NCBI GenBank assembly: GCA_023417655.1
Contig: JAEZFD010000006.1
Coordinates: forward strand, 54,279-118,278
Length of the DNA stretch: 64,000 bases
From: Planctomycetota bacterium
GTDB lineage: Bacteria; Planctomycetota; Planctomycetia; Planctomycetales; Planctomycetaceae
Direction of reading: 5' to 3'
Part shown: positions 42,288-51,746 of the stretch, piece by piece
Layout of the letters: every line of letters starts with the position of its first letter
How positions within the stretch are numbered: the first letter of the stretch is position 1
Made by a program: the position numbers and the translations under genes
Notes under the pieces: model-generated
Databases searched by the model: none
What the model saw: the letters and a program-made list of their open reading frames with translations, nothing else
What the model was told of the DNA's origin: nothing

Positions 42288-42302
42288 ACACATTGAGTGT
42301 GT
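42288..42302 (-). promoter_or_regulatory. Dyad at the Rrf2 promoter
   Basis: ACACA-TTGAG-TGTGT is a perfect 5-base-arm inverted repeat just downstream of the -10 box, a position suited to repression of the Rrf2 gene by its own product. Confidence 0.4.
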
Positions 42303-42328
42303 ATATTTTATTCGGTTGGAGACGTCAA
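42300..42328 (-). promoter_or_regulatory. Candidate promoter of the Rrf2 gene
   Basis: On the minus strand TTGACG (42323-42328) and TATACA (42300-42305) are separated by 17 bases. The start codon at 42265 is 35 bases beyond the -10. Confidence 0.5.
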
Positions 42329-42599
42329 TTCGGAATTGGAAATTGTAGGGATTTTCGCGTTTTTGTGCCAAAGCGGGAAGAGAGGTTTCTTTCTCGGCAG
42401 GACACAAGCGAAATCAGAAAGGGAGTTTAAGTTCAAACAGCAAAAACAGATCGTGAGCGACTGTTTGCCCGCCTCTTTTGGAATCGGTGCCGCCGGAACC
42501 ATGAGATCGGGCTGAAACTCCCCCAGCTACGGTTGTTACTAACGTATCTAACCTGAAAAATGGGCTGCTCGACGCCTCGTCATCGATCCGAACCTGCGG

Positions 42600-45461
42600 A
42601 TGGAACTGAAATCTACCGTCATGTCATATCACGAATTGACTGTCCTGATCCCCAGTCATGGACTCGAAGACTTCCCCACTGAGCTTTCGGAGAAGCCGGC
42701 GGCCAGTCTGCTGAACGCCTTCGCTGTGATCTGGCATCCTGCTCTGCTGGCAGGGCAGGGGGCACTTCCGCGCTGGCGTCGGGCGGATGATCCCCCGGAG
42801 GCAACGACGGGCAGCCTGATCATTCTGCCAACGGCCTGTGACGACCATATTCCCAACGGCTGGGTCACCCTGGCGCGGCAAGCCGGTGCCACGGTCATTA
42901 GCGGGGTTTTTGATCGAAAGGAAATGCTCGCTCAGGCACTCGCTCCGCTAAAGCTCGAATTCACACCTGATGAGGATTTGAGTGCAGATTTCCTCGCCTT
43001 TGGTTCAGTGTATCTGCAGTTGGAACTGCTGACCCGCCGAATGCGGAACTATTCCAACTTCGATGAGCATCGCCTGCAACAGGTTTCTGTCGCCGCTGCC
43101 AAAGCTGCGATGGACGACGATCCGGAAGGAGCGAGAAAGCATCTCCGCACCTGCTTTGAGATGCTGCTCGAGTCGCGGGAAAGATTCTATCCCGTCGAAT
43201 GCTTTCTCATGGACCTGTGCCTAGTGACTCCCGAGACCTGGCCCGATGACGCGACGAGCCTGCTCAACGGCGGCGGTCCGATCAATGCGCTGGCTTCGGC
43301 TGCGGACTGGAAGCGGCTTCTCGAACGCCATCCCTCACTGCAGAACACATTGAAAGAGGCGGTCGATCGCCAGCAGTTTGAATTCATCGGCGGCGATGAT
43401 GTGGAATTGATCTCGTCGTTGCGATCGCTCGACGACACCGTCTGGCACCTCCAAAAAGGGAATCAGTGGTTAAAAGACCAGTTCGGATCGAGAGCCCAAG
43501 TGTGGGCGCGACGCCGATTTGGGTTGCACTCCCAGATCCCGCAGGTACTTAAGCGGCTGGGATATCTCGGAGCAATGCATACTCTGCTCGATGACGGGAT
43601 CGCTCCCGAGGACGAACAATCTCACATGAGCTGGGAGGGATCGGACGGATCGGCGATTGATTCGTTCAGTCGCATCCCGCTTCCAGGCGACGGTGCCCGG
43701 AACATGCTTCGATTCTCGGAGCGTCTGGCGGAGTCCATGGACTATGACCACTCGGCGGCAGTCGTCTTCGCTCGCTGGCCGCAGCTGAAGACGCCGTTCT
43801 TCGAAGACCTGCGGCGGATGCAGAAGTATGCACCAGTGCTGGGGCAGTTCGTCCGCTTCTCGGATTACTTCTCACAAGTCTCCTCACCCGGCCGTCGGGG
43901 AGAATTCAAAGCGAGCAGTTACTTCTCCCCGTCACTCATTCAGGCCGTCGCGGCTTCTGAAAAGCAGCCAATTTCCCGGCATCTCGACTACTGGAAGCGG
44001 GAACGACAGTTCACGAGGGCGGAATGGATTTCGACCGTCACGAGTTCGATTTCCGGAAAGCCTGTCTCCACTAATGACCTCCAGACACTTGAGCAACTGG
44101 AAGAGAAACTGCGAAGTGAAGGGACGGGAAGTGAAAGCGGCCAGCTCAATGAATTCGACGCCGGTATCAGCGAGTTCATTCACGCGACAGTTGAAAACTT
44201 CCAGAACATCGTCACAGCCGGCGGGGTTCCGGGAAATGGCGTGCTGATCATCAACACTCATTCGTTTCCTAGAAAGGCCGTTATCGACTGGCCGTTGAAA
44301 GAATCGCCACCGACGGATCCTCCTGTTCTCGGGATTCAGGTCGATGCCGACCGCACCCGTGTTCTGGTCTCGTTGCCTCCTTGTGGATTTGTCTGGCTCG
44401 CAGCCGGGGAGGCAGTACGGACTCCCACTGCGCCCGGCAAGATTCCAATGGCCGAGGAACTGGTCGTCCGCAATGACTTACTCGAAGTTCGCATGAGCGA
44501 AACGACCGGGGGCATCGCCCAGATTATGACTTACCGCCGCAGTCCCAATCGACTGAGTCAGCAGGTCGCCATTCGGTTTCCGCATGAAAAAACCTTCACC
44601 GTCGGAGAAGGGGATAAGCAGGAATCTTATTCCACCTACTACACGGCAATGAGAAGGCGGGAGTCTCGCGTGCTCAGTGCAGGCCCGCTGGTTGGCGAAA
44701 TCGGAACGATGGGAGATCTCGTTGACGAACAGACAGAACAGGTGCTGGGAACCTACCGGCAGTGGACGCGGCTGACACACGGCCGTGGAGTTGTGGAGGT
44801 GGACCTGGAAATTTCACTCGCTCAAGAGCTGTCAGGAAATCCATGGACCAGTTATGCAGGGTGCCGCTTCGCGTGGAAGCACGAAGATGTCGCGCTCTCT
44901 GGTTCTTATCAGCAGGGAGCCCATCTCACCGGGAAGGAGAGGATCGAATCCCCGCAGTTTCTCGAAATCGCCGACGAACAGTTTCGAACGACCATCCTCA
45001 CGCCGGGTCTACCATTTCATCGCAAGACCGGGGAGAGGATGCTCGACACTTTGCTGGTCGTCGAAGGCGAAGCGACGCGACACTTCCAGTTCGCGATTGC
45101 GGTTGATGCCGTCTATCCAATGCAGGCGCATCTCGACCAGTTTTCGGCACCAGTGGTCGTCAAGACTTCAACAAAGCCTGCCAACGGCAAGCGTGAAGGC
45201 TGGTTCTTTTCACTTTCCGCGGCCAACGTCCAGATGCAGAGAATTCAGCCGGGCTCTCAACCAGGAGCGCTCAAAGTTCGTCTTCTGGAAACAGAGGGAC
45301 GTCGCCGGGTCGTGGAGTTGAATTGCTTCAGAACTCCTAAAGTTGCCCGACAGGTCGATTTCCAGGGGAACGTCATTCAGATTCTCAAAATCACGGAGAA
45401 CGAGGCCGTGCAGATTGAGGTGAGCGGCCACGAGATCTGTGACGTGGAACTGGAATTCTGA
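42600..45461 (+). CDS. Glycoside hydrolase family 38-like protein lacking catalytic residues
   Basis: 953 residues (or 946 from the second ATG). The second half has the long beta-sandwich of alpha-mannosidases (VLIINTHSFPRKAVIDWPL, LEVRMSETTGGIAQIMTYRR, TYRQWTRLTHGRGVVEVDLEISL). The N-terminal domain keeps the family helix FGLHSQIPQVLKRLGYLGAMH (from about 307), which in active GH38 enzymes follows the nucleophile aspartate as DxFG. Here the residues are Arg305-Arg306-Phe-Gly (bases 43512-43514 for the aspartate position). The N-terminal His-x-Asp metal site is also not visible. So it may be a sugar-binding or otherwise repurposed member. It converges with tsaD, which stops 24 bases after it. 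Confidence 0.65.
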   Translation: MELKSTVMSYHELTVLIPSHGLEDFPTELSEKPAASLLNAFAVIWHPALLAGQGALPRWRRADDPPEATTGSLIILPTACDDHIPNGWVTLARQAGATVISGVFDRKEMLAQALAPLKLEFTPDEDLSADFLAFGSVYLQLELLTRRMRNYSNFDEHRLQQVSVAAAKAAMDDDPEGARKHLRTCFEMLLESRERFYPVECFLMDLCLVTPETWPDDATSLLNGGGPINALASAADWKRLLERHPSLQNTLKEAVDRQQFEFIGGDDVELISSLRSLDDTVWHLQKGNQWLKDQFGSRAQVWARRRFGLHSQIPQVLKRLGYLGAMHTLLDDGIAPEDEQSHMSWEGSDGSAIDSFSRIPLPGDGARNMLRFSERLAESMDYDHSAAVVFARWPQLKTPFFEDLRRMQKYAPVLGQFVRFSDYFSQVSSPGRRGEFKASSYFSPSLIQAVAASEKQPISRHLDYWKRERQFTRAEWISTVTSSISGKPVSTNDLQTLEQLEEKLRSEGTGSESGQLNEFDAGISEFIHATVENFQNIVTAGGVPGNGVLIINTHSFPRKAVIDWPLKESPPTDPPVLGIQVDADRTRVLVSLPPCGFVWLAAGEAVRTPTAPGKIPMAEELVVRNDLLEVRMSETTGGIAQIMTYRRSPNRLSQQVAIRFPHEKTFTVGEGDKQESYSTYYTAMRRRESRVLSAGPLVGEIGTMGDLVDEQTEQVLGTYRQWTRLTHGRGVVEVDLEISLAQELSGNPWTSYAGCRFAWKHEDVALSGSYQQGAHLTGKERIESPQFLEIADEQFRTTILTPGLPFHRKTGERMLDTLLVVEGEATRHFQFAIAVDAVYPMQAHLDQFSAPVVVKTSTKPANGKREGWFFSLSAANVQMQRIQPGSQPGALKVRLLETEGRRRVVELNCFRTPKVARQVDFQGNVIQILKITENEAVQIEVSGHEICDVELEF

Positions 45462-45484
45462 GAGCGACATCCCTTTGGGGTGAT

Positions 45485-46558
45485 TCAGCCTGCAGTCTTC
45501 GATTTCGCTCCGTGTCGAACCAGTCCAGGTGTGACATCGACATCTAGCGAAGCCGTTTTCCCCTCTGCGAGGAGTTCCCAGGCAATCGCTCCCATCGCTG
45601 CGTTGTCAGTACAGAGTGACATCGGAGCGACGGTCACGGTGAAGCCTCGCTTCTTCGACCAGACTTCGAGTCGCTCCCGCAGCCGCTTGTTCGCAGCAAC
45701 GCCTCCGCCCAGGCAGAGGGATCGTCGTCCATACTTCTTGAGAGCCTGCTCACTCTTCGCGATGAGGATATCGACAACGGCCTCCTGAAAGCTGGCGGCC
45801 AGGTCGGCGATGCGTTGCTCATCAAGCGGGGGAGGCGGATTCGGTGTGTTCGGTTGCCCGATGGCCGCATAGCGAACTGCCGTCTTCAGGCCGCTGAAGC
45901 TGAAGGCGAGTCGCTCATCTCTGAGAAACGAACGGGGGAAGTCGTACGCCTTCGGGTTTCCCTTCTCGGCAACTTTGGCAATCCATGGTCCGCCGGGATA
46001 GGGAAGTCCTAGCAATGCCGCCGCCTTATCAAACGCTTCCCCGGCCGCATCATCGATTGTTGAGCCCAGCAGCTCATACGACGTTGTGCTGCGACAGTCA
46101 TAGAGATTGGTGTGACCGCCGCTGACGACGAGTCCGATGGCCGGAAAGATCCCCTGCTGGGCGGCCATGCGACAGGCATACAGATGCGCGTGTACGTGGT
46201 TGACGGCAATTAATGGAATGTCGAGAACCATTGCCAGCGTCTTGGCCGCCGTCACACCGACCAGCAGCGAGCCGACCAGCCCCGGCTCGGTCATCACGGC
46301 AACGGCCGCCAGGTCTGTCAGTGTCACATTCGCCCGACGCAATGATTCATCGATCACCGGAAGAATGCGTTCCAGATGCGCACGGGACGCGATTTCAGGG
46401 ACGACTCCCCCGAATCGGGCATGCAGTTCATCCTGCGAGGCCACGACGCTGCTCAGGACATTTCCTGCCCGGTCGACAATCGCCGCCGCTGTTTCATCAC
46501 AGGACGACTCAATTGCCAGAAGAATCTCTTGTCGATCGGGCTGTCCCGCCGCACTCAT
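45485..46558 (-). CDS. tsaD: tRNA N6-adenosine threonylcarbamoyltransferase
   Basis: 357 residues from the ATG at 46558, chosen for the AGGA ribosome site 6 bases upstream; an ATG two codons earlier is also possible. TsaD transfers threonylcarbamoyl to A37 of tRNAs that read ANN codons. Blocks: LAIESSCDETAAAIV, GGVVPEIASRAHLERI, the metal-binding H-x3-H in VNHVHAHL (about residue 119), SGGHTNL, DDAAGEAFDKAA and the late CLGGGVAANKRLRE plus CTDNAAMGA. Length is slightly above the usual 340. It converges with the GH38-like gene; pdxA lies upstream on the same strand with a 72-base gap. Confidence 0.97.
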   Translation of the reverse strand: MSAAGQPDRQEILLAIESSCDETAAAIVDRAGNVLSSVVASQDELHARFGGVVPEIASRAHLERILPVIDESLRRANVTLTDLAAVAVMTEPGLVGSLLVGVTAAKTLAMVLDIPLIAVNHVHAHLYACRMAAQQGIFPAIGLVVSGGHTNLYDCRSTTSYELLGSTIDDAAGEAFDKAAALLGLPYPGGPWIAKVAEKGNPKAYDFPRSFLRDERLAFSFSGLKTAVRYAAIGQPNTPNPPPPLDEQRIADLAASFQEAVVDILIAKSEQALKKYGRRSLCLGGGVAANKRLRERLEVWSKKRGFTVTVAPMSLCTDNAAMGAIAWELLAEGKTASLDVDVTPGLVRHGAKSKTAG

Positions 46559-46630
46559 AATCATTCCTGTCAGGTGGTCCCTGAACGTCGTCAGGGACCC
46601 GATTTCATTTCTTCGAATTGGACAATCCGA

Positions 46631-47689
46631 TCAGCGTGCGGCCAGTTCACGTCGCTGACACAGTTCGATTGCCACGCGGGTTGCTTCGCGGAGGCCACCA
46701 TCATCGGCCATTCCCCGCCAGGAGATATCGAAGCCTGTGCCGTGGCTGGGACTGGTGCGGATGATCGGCAACCCCAGTGTGACGTTCACCGCCTTCTGGA
46801 AGGCAATGAGCTTGAGAGCAATATGTCCCTGATCGTGATACATCGCCACAATGCCGTCAAAGGCTCCATGCACAGCCCGCTGCAGCAGCGTATCAGCAGG
46901 GTAGGGGCCTTCGGCAGCGACTTCCTGCCGTCGTGCCGATTGCACCGCAGGAGCGATGATTCGGGCTTCCTCATCACCGAAGAGACCTTCTTCTCCGGCA
47001 TGAGGATTGAGAGCACAGACGCCAATTCGAGGCTCCGGGCAGCCAATTTGCCGCATGAACCGCTGCATGAGAAGAATCTTTTCCTCAATCGCCTGAGTCG
47101 ACAGCAGCCCCGGGACGCTGGCAATACTGGTGTGCAGCGTGACGTGGGCGACCCCCAGTCCATAGGGCCCCTTCACGACAGAACACTTCGGCAGATAGAG
47201 CATCATTGCGAAGTCTTTTACTCCGCATTGCTCTGCCAGAATTTCAGTGTGACCGGGGTAAAAGACTCCGCCGGCGTGGAGCGCTGCCTTGCTCAAGGGT
47301 GCCGTGACGATGCCATCAATGCTCCCATCGAGTGCAGCCTTCGTTGCGGCGACCAGCCAGTCATAGGCCGCCTTTCCCGCCCGACCGTCAATCCGCCCCG
47401 GCGGGACATCAGCAGCAGCGACATTGGAAGGATTCCAGCAAAGGACGACATTGGAGTCCTGCTTGGCGCTCTCGAGTTCGGAGAGTGAATCGATTTCTTC
47501 GATCGGCAGATCCAGTTTCAGAAGCTGGGCGGCACGTTCAAGGACATCTGCGTCACCGACAACGACCGGGTGAAATCGGGACCGATAGTCGGCCTTTGAC
47601 AGGCTGCATGCAATCACTTCCGGACCGATCCCGGCCACATCCCCCATCGTAATTGCCAGCGTGGGTCGGAATCCGGGTTGCGTTGTCAT
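46631..47689 (-). CDS. pdxA: 4-hydroxythreonine-4-phosphate dehydrogenase
   Basis: 352 residues. PdxA oxidises 4-hydroxythreonine phosphate in the deoxyxylulose-5-phosphate-independent step of pyridoxal phosphate synthesis. Conserved pieces: ITMGDVAGIGPEV near the start, VTAPLSKAALHAGG, the zinc histidines in YPGHTEIL and YHDQGHIALK, ALNPHAGE and TSPSHGTGFDI. Family spacing and length fit well. It lies upstream of tsaD on the minus strand and 118 bases from the divergent esterase gene start. Confidence 0.96.
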   Translation of the reverse strand: MTTQPGFRPTLAITMGDVAGIGPEVIACSLSKADYRSRFHPVVVGDADVLERAAQLLKLDLPIEEIDSLSELESAKQDSNVVLCWNPSNVAAADVPPGRIDGRAGKAAYDWLVAATKAALDGSIDGIVTAPLSKAALHAGGVFYPGHTEILAEQCGVKDFAMMLYLPKCSVVKGPYGLGVAHVTLHTSIASVPGLLSTQAIEEKILLMQRFMRQIGCPEPRIGVCALNPHAGEEGLFGDEEARIIAPAVQSARRQEVAAEGPYPADTLLQRAVHGAFDGIVAMYHDQGHIALKLIAFQKAVNVTLGLPIIRTSPSHGTGFDISWRGMADDGGLREATRVAIELCQRRELAAR

Positions 47690-47807
47690 CCTGTTCTCCG
47701 GTGGGGGGCTCGCAGTCTCTCAGGGTCGATCACTGCACAATCGACCGCATCTTGTATTAGACTCGCCAATGGTGGGAAAGCAAACTCCAACGCCGGAAGG
47801 AATGAAC

Positions 47808-49133
47808 ATGCAGCGACTGTGGACTGCAACGATGATTGCACTGATTGTATGCGGCACCGCGACAATCAGCTGGGGCCAATCTTTCAAGTCGCCGAAGCAG
47901 ATTCACCAGTTGCTTCAGGAGGGAGTCCCGCTGAACGCCGCGAAGAGTCAGGCTCTGCGGGAGGCCATTGAGAAGAAGTACGCGAAGGACGATCTCTCGA
48001 AAGGTGAGCAGAACGTCTGGATCGAGAAAAATGACCAGGGCGGAGGAACCGTCGTCTGGGCGTTTCGCCACCCGCAGGCCAAGACCGTCACCATTCGCGC
48101 CGAGCGTGAACGACAGTGGCCGATGCAGAAGCTCGAAGGGAGTGACCTCTGGGTTGCCTCGGCGGAATTCCCCAACTTCAGCTCATGCCATTTCCGCTAT
48201 GAAATTGACGGAGGCAAGCGAATTGCGGGAAAGCGATTCGGCTTCGAATCATTTCCACTCACGCATCCTGACAGCCACGAACAGGCCGATGTTCCCAAAG
48301 CTGAACTCATCGACATGGGAACACATGTCTCGAAGAAGCACTTCCCGGGGGCAGAACGACAGTGGTGGATTTATGTTCCGGTACAGTACAAACAGGCCCC
48401 CGACAAACCGGCCAGTCTGATCGTGTTCAATGACGGAGGCGGGTTCTGCAAGGGAGCCGGCAATGCCTGCACGGTGCTCGACAATCTGATCCACAAAAAG
48501 CAATTACCCGTCACGATTGCGGTCTTCGTTAACCCAGGTACATTCCCGGCAACAAAACCCGGTGCCCAGCCCCGGTCAAATCGCAGTGATGAGTACGACA
48601 CCTGCACTCCCCGATATGCGACCTTTCTGGATGAAGAGATCCTGAGCATCGTCCGGGAAAAGTACAAACTATCGGATGATCCGTGGGAACACGCCATCTG
48701 CGGTTCCTCATCCGGCGCCAGCTGTGCATTTACAGCGGCCTGGCATCGCAATGATCTCTTCCGTCGGGTCATCAGCTTTATCGGGAGCTATTGCGACTTT
48801 CGACCGGTAGGAAGTTACCCGATCTACCGGGAAGAAGGATTTTTGCTGGAAAGCAATCAATTCGGACAATGGAAGACAGCACATGACTATCCAGGGCTGA
48901 TTCGGAAAACTGAGCCGAGAAAAGAAATCAGAGTCGTGCTTCAGGACGGAAAGAACGATCTCGATAACACACTGGGGAACTGGTTCCTCAACAACGAACG
49001 AATGGACGCCGCACTCTCCTATGCGGGCTACGAACACATCTTCATCATCGGAGAGGGCTTCCATTCAAGCCAACACGGTAAATCCATCCTCCCTGAAGTC
49101 CTGACCTGGGTCTGGCAGGACAAAGGACAGTAA
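47808..49133 (+). CDS. Exported esterase (enterochelin esterase/CE1-like) with N-terminal beta domain
   Basis: 441 residues from the ATG at 47808, which has a GGAAGG ribosome site 7 bases upstream; the frame extends further but without that support. A signal peptide (TATMIALIVCGTATISWGQ) is followed by a beta-sandwich domain (about 75-140: GGTVVWAFRHPQAKTVTIRAE, HFRYEIDGGK). The alpha/beta-hydrolase domain follows, with nucleophile Ser in GSSSGASCAF, aspartate in LQDGKNDLDN and histidine in GEGFHSSQHG. The fold and N-terminal domain match planctomycete esterases that act on acylated sugars or feruloylated polysaccharide, but the substrate is not known. The next gene begins 33 bases after its stop. 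Confidence 0.87.
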   Translation: MQRLWTATMIALIVCGTATISWGQSFKSPKQIHQLLQEGVPLNAAKSQALREAIEKKYAKDDLSKGEQNVWIEKNDQGGGTVVWAFRHPQAKTVTIRAERERQWPMQKLEGSDLWVASAEFPNFSSCHFRYEIDGGKRIAGKRFGFESFPLTHPDSHEQADVPKAELIDMGTHVSKKHFPGAERQWWIYVPVQYKQAPDKPASLIVFNDGGGFCKGAGNACTVLDNLIHKKQLPVTIAVFVNPGTFPATKPGAQPRSNRSDEYDTCTPRYATFLDEEILSIVREKYKLSDDPWEHAICGSSSGASCAFTAAWHRNDLFRRVISFIGSYCDFRPVGSYPIYREEGFLLESNQFGQWKTAHDYPGLIRKTEPRKEIRVVLQDGKNDLDNTLGNWFLNNERMDAALSYAGYEHIFIIGEGFHSSQHGKSILPEVLTWVWQDKGQ

Positions 49134-49166
49134 TGCTCTTGGACGCCCGGAGCAGAGCAAACTGAC

Positions 49167-50429
49167 ATGTCTGATTGGAAGACCTTCCTTTTCACGGTCG
49201 CCTTCGTCGGCGTTCCCTGTTCCGCAATTCTGGCATCGGAGTGGCAGCAATGGCGTGGCCCCGCCCGCAACGGCCACGCTGAGTCAGCGATGGTCCTGAG
49301 CCCCTCGATGGCGGTCACCCAGAAATGGGAGGCCGCAGTCGGGACCGGGTTCTCGTCGTTCGCCTACGCTAAGGGACACGTCTATACAGCCGGAAATCAG
49401 GACGATCAGGACAGCATCTGGTGCCTGAAGGCCGAAGACGGCAGCGTCGTCTGGAAGCATTCCTATCCTGCTCCGCTTGATCCGAACCTCTTCGAAGGAG
49501 GCCCAACAGCGACTCCGACCGTCGTGGGCGATCGGGTCTATGTCATCAGCCGGAAAGGGAACTTGTTCTGCCTTTCCGCGCAGAATGGCGAAGTGATCTG
49601 GGAACGCACGGTCAGCGATGAGCAGAAGGGAAACATCCCTACCTGGGGATACGCCGGCTCAGCACTCGTTCTCAATGATCGGGTTTACTACAACGTCGGC
49701 AGCAACGGCCTTTGCGTCAACGCCCAGACGGGCGAGACGATTTGGGAATCCCCTGCCAATGAACTGCCGGGGTACACATCCCCGTTGCCGGTGACACAAG
49801 GCGAACGGATGCTTCTGCTCCTCGAGACGGAAAAGGCCTTGAAGGCCGTCAATCCGGAGACAGGGGAAGTTCATTGGGAGCATCGCTGGGTCACCCGATA
49901 TGGCATCAACGCAGCTGATCCCATTCTTATCAGCGATCGCCGCCTGCTGCTGACGTCGGGTTACCAGAAGGGCGCCGTCCTGCTGGAGTTTGACCATGAG
50001 TCGGCCAAAGAGATCTGGAAGACTCGGGAGATCCGTTCGCAGATGAGCCCCGGGGTGTTGATCGGTGATCTGGTTTATGCCATCGACGGAGACGCAGGCC
50101 GTTCACCCCGACTGGTGTGCGCCGAAGCGGAAACCGGACGGATCAAATGGTTCGCCAATGAAGTCGCTTCCGGGAGTGTGATCGCAGTTGGGAATCAGCC
50201 GGCGGTTCTGACCGAGGCAGGGGAGTTCCTCGTCCTGCCTGAAAAAGCCGACACTTTCTCACCGCTTTACCGGAGCCAGGTTCTCGAAGGAAAATGCTGG
50301 ACCCCAATGGCTTACGGCGACAACATGTTTTTCGCACGGAACGCGGAGGGTCGGGTTGTCTGCCTGAGTGTGAGCCTCTCTGAAAATCCTTCAGAAAAAG
50401 TTCAAACACCCGACAGCGAGAAGCCGTAA
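49167..50429 (+). CDS. Exported PQQ-binding-like beta-propeller protein
   Basis: 420 residues. A signal peptide (FLFTVAFVGVPCSAILAS) is followed by WQQWRGPARNG, the usual opening of planctomycete PQQ-like proteins. Propeller blades repeat W/Y...L...DG...W pattern: VYTAGNQDDQDSIWCLKAEDGSVVWKH, FCLSAQNGEVIWER, LCVNAQTGETIWE, KAVNPETGEVHWEH. These resemble BamB and alcohol-dehydrogenase repeats but no catalytic calcium-PQQ residues can be confirmed. It probably binds or scaffolds. It is 33 bases after the esterase and 32 bases before the sigma factor start, suggesting a shared transcript. Confidence 0.88.
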   Translation: MSDWKTFLFTVAFVGVPCSAILASEWQQWRGPARNGHAESAMVLSPSMAVTQKWEAAVGTGFSSFAYAKGHVYTAGNQDDQDSIWCLKAEDGSVVWKHSYPAPLDPNLFEGGPTATPTVVGDRVYVISRKGNLFCLSAQNGEVIWERTVSDEQKGNIPTWGYAGSALVLNDRVYYNVGSNGLCVNAQTGETIWESPANELPGYTSPLPVTQGERMLLLLETEKALKAVNPETGEVHWEHRWVTRYGINAADPILISDRRLLLTSGYQKGAVLLEFDHESAKEIWKTREIRSQMSPGVLIGDLVYAIDGDAGRSPRLVCAEAETGRIKWFANEVASGSVIAVGNQPAVLTEAGEFLVLPEKADTFSPLYRSQVLEGKCWTPMAYGDNMFFARNAEGRVVCLSVSLSENPSEKVQTPDSEKP

Positions 50430-50461
50430 GCAGGGTGTTCATCGCTGACCTGGGAGGAGAG

Positions 50462-51067
50462 ATGAGGATCGATTCCCGCACCCACCATCGACCGACCGAA
50501 GTCCCGGAACAAGGGATTGAGGCGAGCGATGCACGTCTGATTGAGGAAATCAGGCAAGGGAATCGGGACGCGTTCGGGAAGCTCGTCGAGCGTTATGAAC
50601 ACCGGCTGGTCCGAGTGATTCTGCGTTTTGTGAGTGACCTCGACCTGGCTGAGGATCTCGCTCAGGACGCTTTCCTCAAGGTCTACAAGCGGATTGAACA
50701 ATTCGATCCGTCGCGGCGGTTCTCGCCTTGGCTGTTCCGCATCGGCGTCAATCTGGCGATGGACCATTTCCGTCGCCGCCGACGCCGGGTCTGGACAATT
50801 CTGTTTTCCGATCAGAATCCTGACCGCTGGCAGGAACCCTCAGCGGCCGACAAGTCCGGTCAGCAGGATCTGCAGCGCGAGGTCCGTCGGATCATCGACA
50901 TGCTGCCTGAACGATACCGGACAGTGATTGTCCTCAGGGATATGGAGAACTTTTCCTCCTCAGAGATCGCCGCCATCCTGAACCGGAAGGAAGCGACCAT
51001 CCGGTGGAGACTGGCCGAAGCCCGAATTCGATTTCAGGAACTTTGGGAACGGCACCATGTTTCGTAA
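50462..51067 (+). CDS. ECF-type RNA polymerase sigma factor
   Basis: 201 residues from the ATG at 50462, with GGGAGGAG 3-5 bases upstream. Region 2 reads FGKLVERYEHRLVRVILRFVSDLDLAEDLAQDAFLKVYKRIEQFDPSRRFSPWLFRIGVNLAMDHFRRR, and region 4 reads MLPERYRTVIVLRDMENFSSSEIAAILNRKEATIRWRLAEAR. No region 3 is present, so this is an ECF factor. A zinc-type anti-sigma gene follows after 100 bases, which would keep it inactive until a surface signal arrives. Confidence 0.94.
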   Translation: MRIDSRTHHRPTEVPEQGIEASDARLIEEIRQGNRDAFGKLVERYEHRLVRVILRFVSDLDLAEDLAQDAFLKVYKRIEQFDPSRRFSPWLFRIGVNLAMDHFRRRRRRVWTILFSDQNPDRWQEPSAADKSGQQDLQREVRRIIDMLPERYRTVIVLRDMENFSSSEIAAILNRKEATIRWRLAEARIRFQELWERHHVS

Positions 51068-51167
51068 CCACACCAAACAGACAACAGAAGTCGTGTCAGT
51101 ACAACGAGAGCTGTGAAACTTCCCATCTGATCGTTGGTGATAAAATCAATCTGGAGAATGAACAACC

Positions 51168-51677
51168 ATGAATTGCCGTACTGTCATCCGTGAACTCGCT
51201 TTGCACCTGGGAAAGGATGCTTGTGAGCGGGACGCCATGGATGAAGTGCGTCACCACCTGAAGGAATGCCCTGAGTGTCGTGCGAAGGGTCGTCGACTGA
51301 AAGAATCGCAGACTCTGCTGGAGAATGCTCACGGGCAAGAAACGTACGTGGATGCCGGCAGCCTGTGGCCAGCATTGAAGATGCGACTGGATGAGCCCCA
51401 ACCGTCCGTACTCTCCTCGCTGACTGTCCGCAACTGGGCGCCGGTCGCCACGATCATCTCAGCCTGTCTGCTGGTCATCGTTTCCATTGGCTGGTCATTG
51501 CCGCAAGGAGACCCATCCCATTCGGCGCCTGTACTGCACTCCCGCGATACTGGAACCATGTCGATCTTCGGCGGCTCTGACTTTCATCTGCCGAGAACTT
51601 CTCCTCGCCAGGCACCGGAACCCGAACGCCCCAAGGTCGATCTGAAAGAACTGAAGAAGGAACTCGACCGGATGTGA
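51168..51677 (+). CDS. Membrane-bound zinc-type anti-sigma factor
   Basis: 169 residues. The N-terminal anti-sigma domain carries the His-x3-Cys-x2-Cys motif (His30, Cys34, Cys37) that binds zinc in ZAS proteins, plus an upstream cysteine at residue 3. One membrane helix (about 93-110: VATIISACLLVIVSIGWSL) separates the sigma-binding domain from a short proline/lysine-rich outer tail. It should sequester the ECF factor encoded just upstream. The signal would be read by the small outside part or by regulated cleavage. The gap and order make the pairing likely, not certain. Confidence 0.85.
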   Translation: MNCRTVIRELALHLGKDACERDAMDEVRHHLKECPECRAKGRRLKESQTLLENAHGQETYVDAGSLWPALKMRLDEPQPSVLSSLTVRNWAPVATIISACLLVIVSIGWSLPQGDPSHSAPVLHSRDTGTMSIFGGSDFHLPRTSPRQAPEPERPKVDLKELKKELDRM

Positions 51678-51746
51678 TTCCCGGCTGGTCTGTCCCGACA
51701 AGATCGCCATACCAAGGGGCCGTACCAAGGACTTTGACCGGAACGC

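Noticed and set aside
46376..47488. 370-residue plus-strand open frame
   Set aside because: It is antisense to tsaD and pdxA, which are both well supported; it is a shadow of their codon use.
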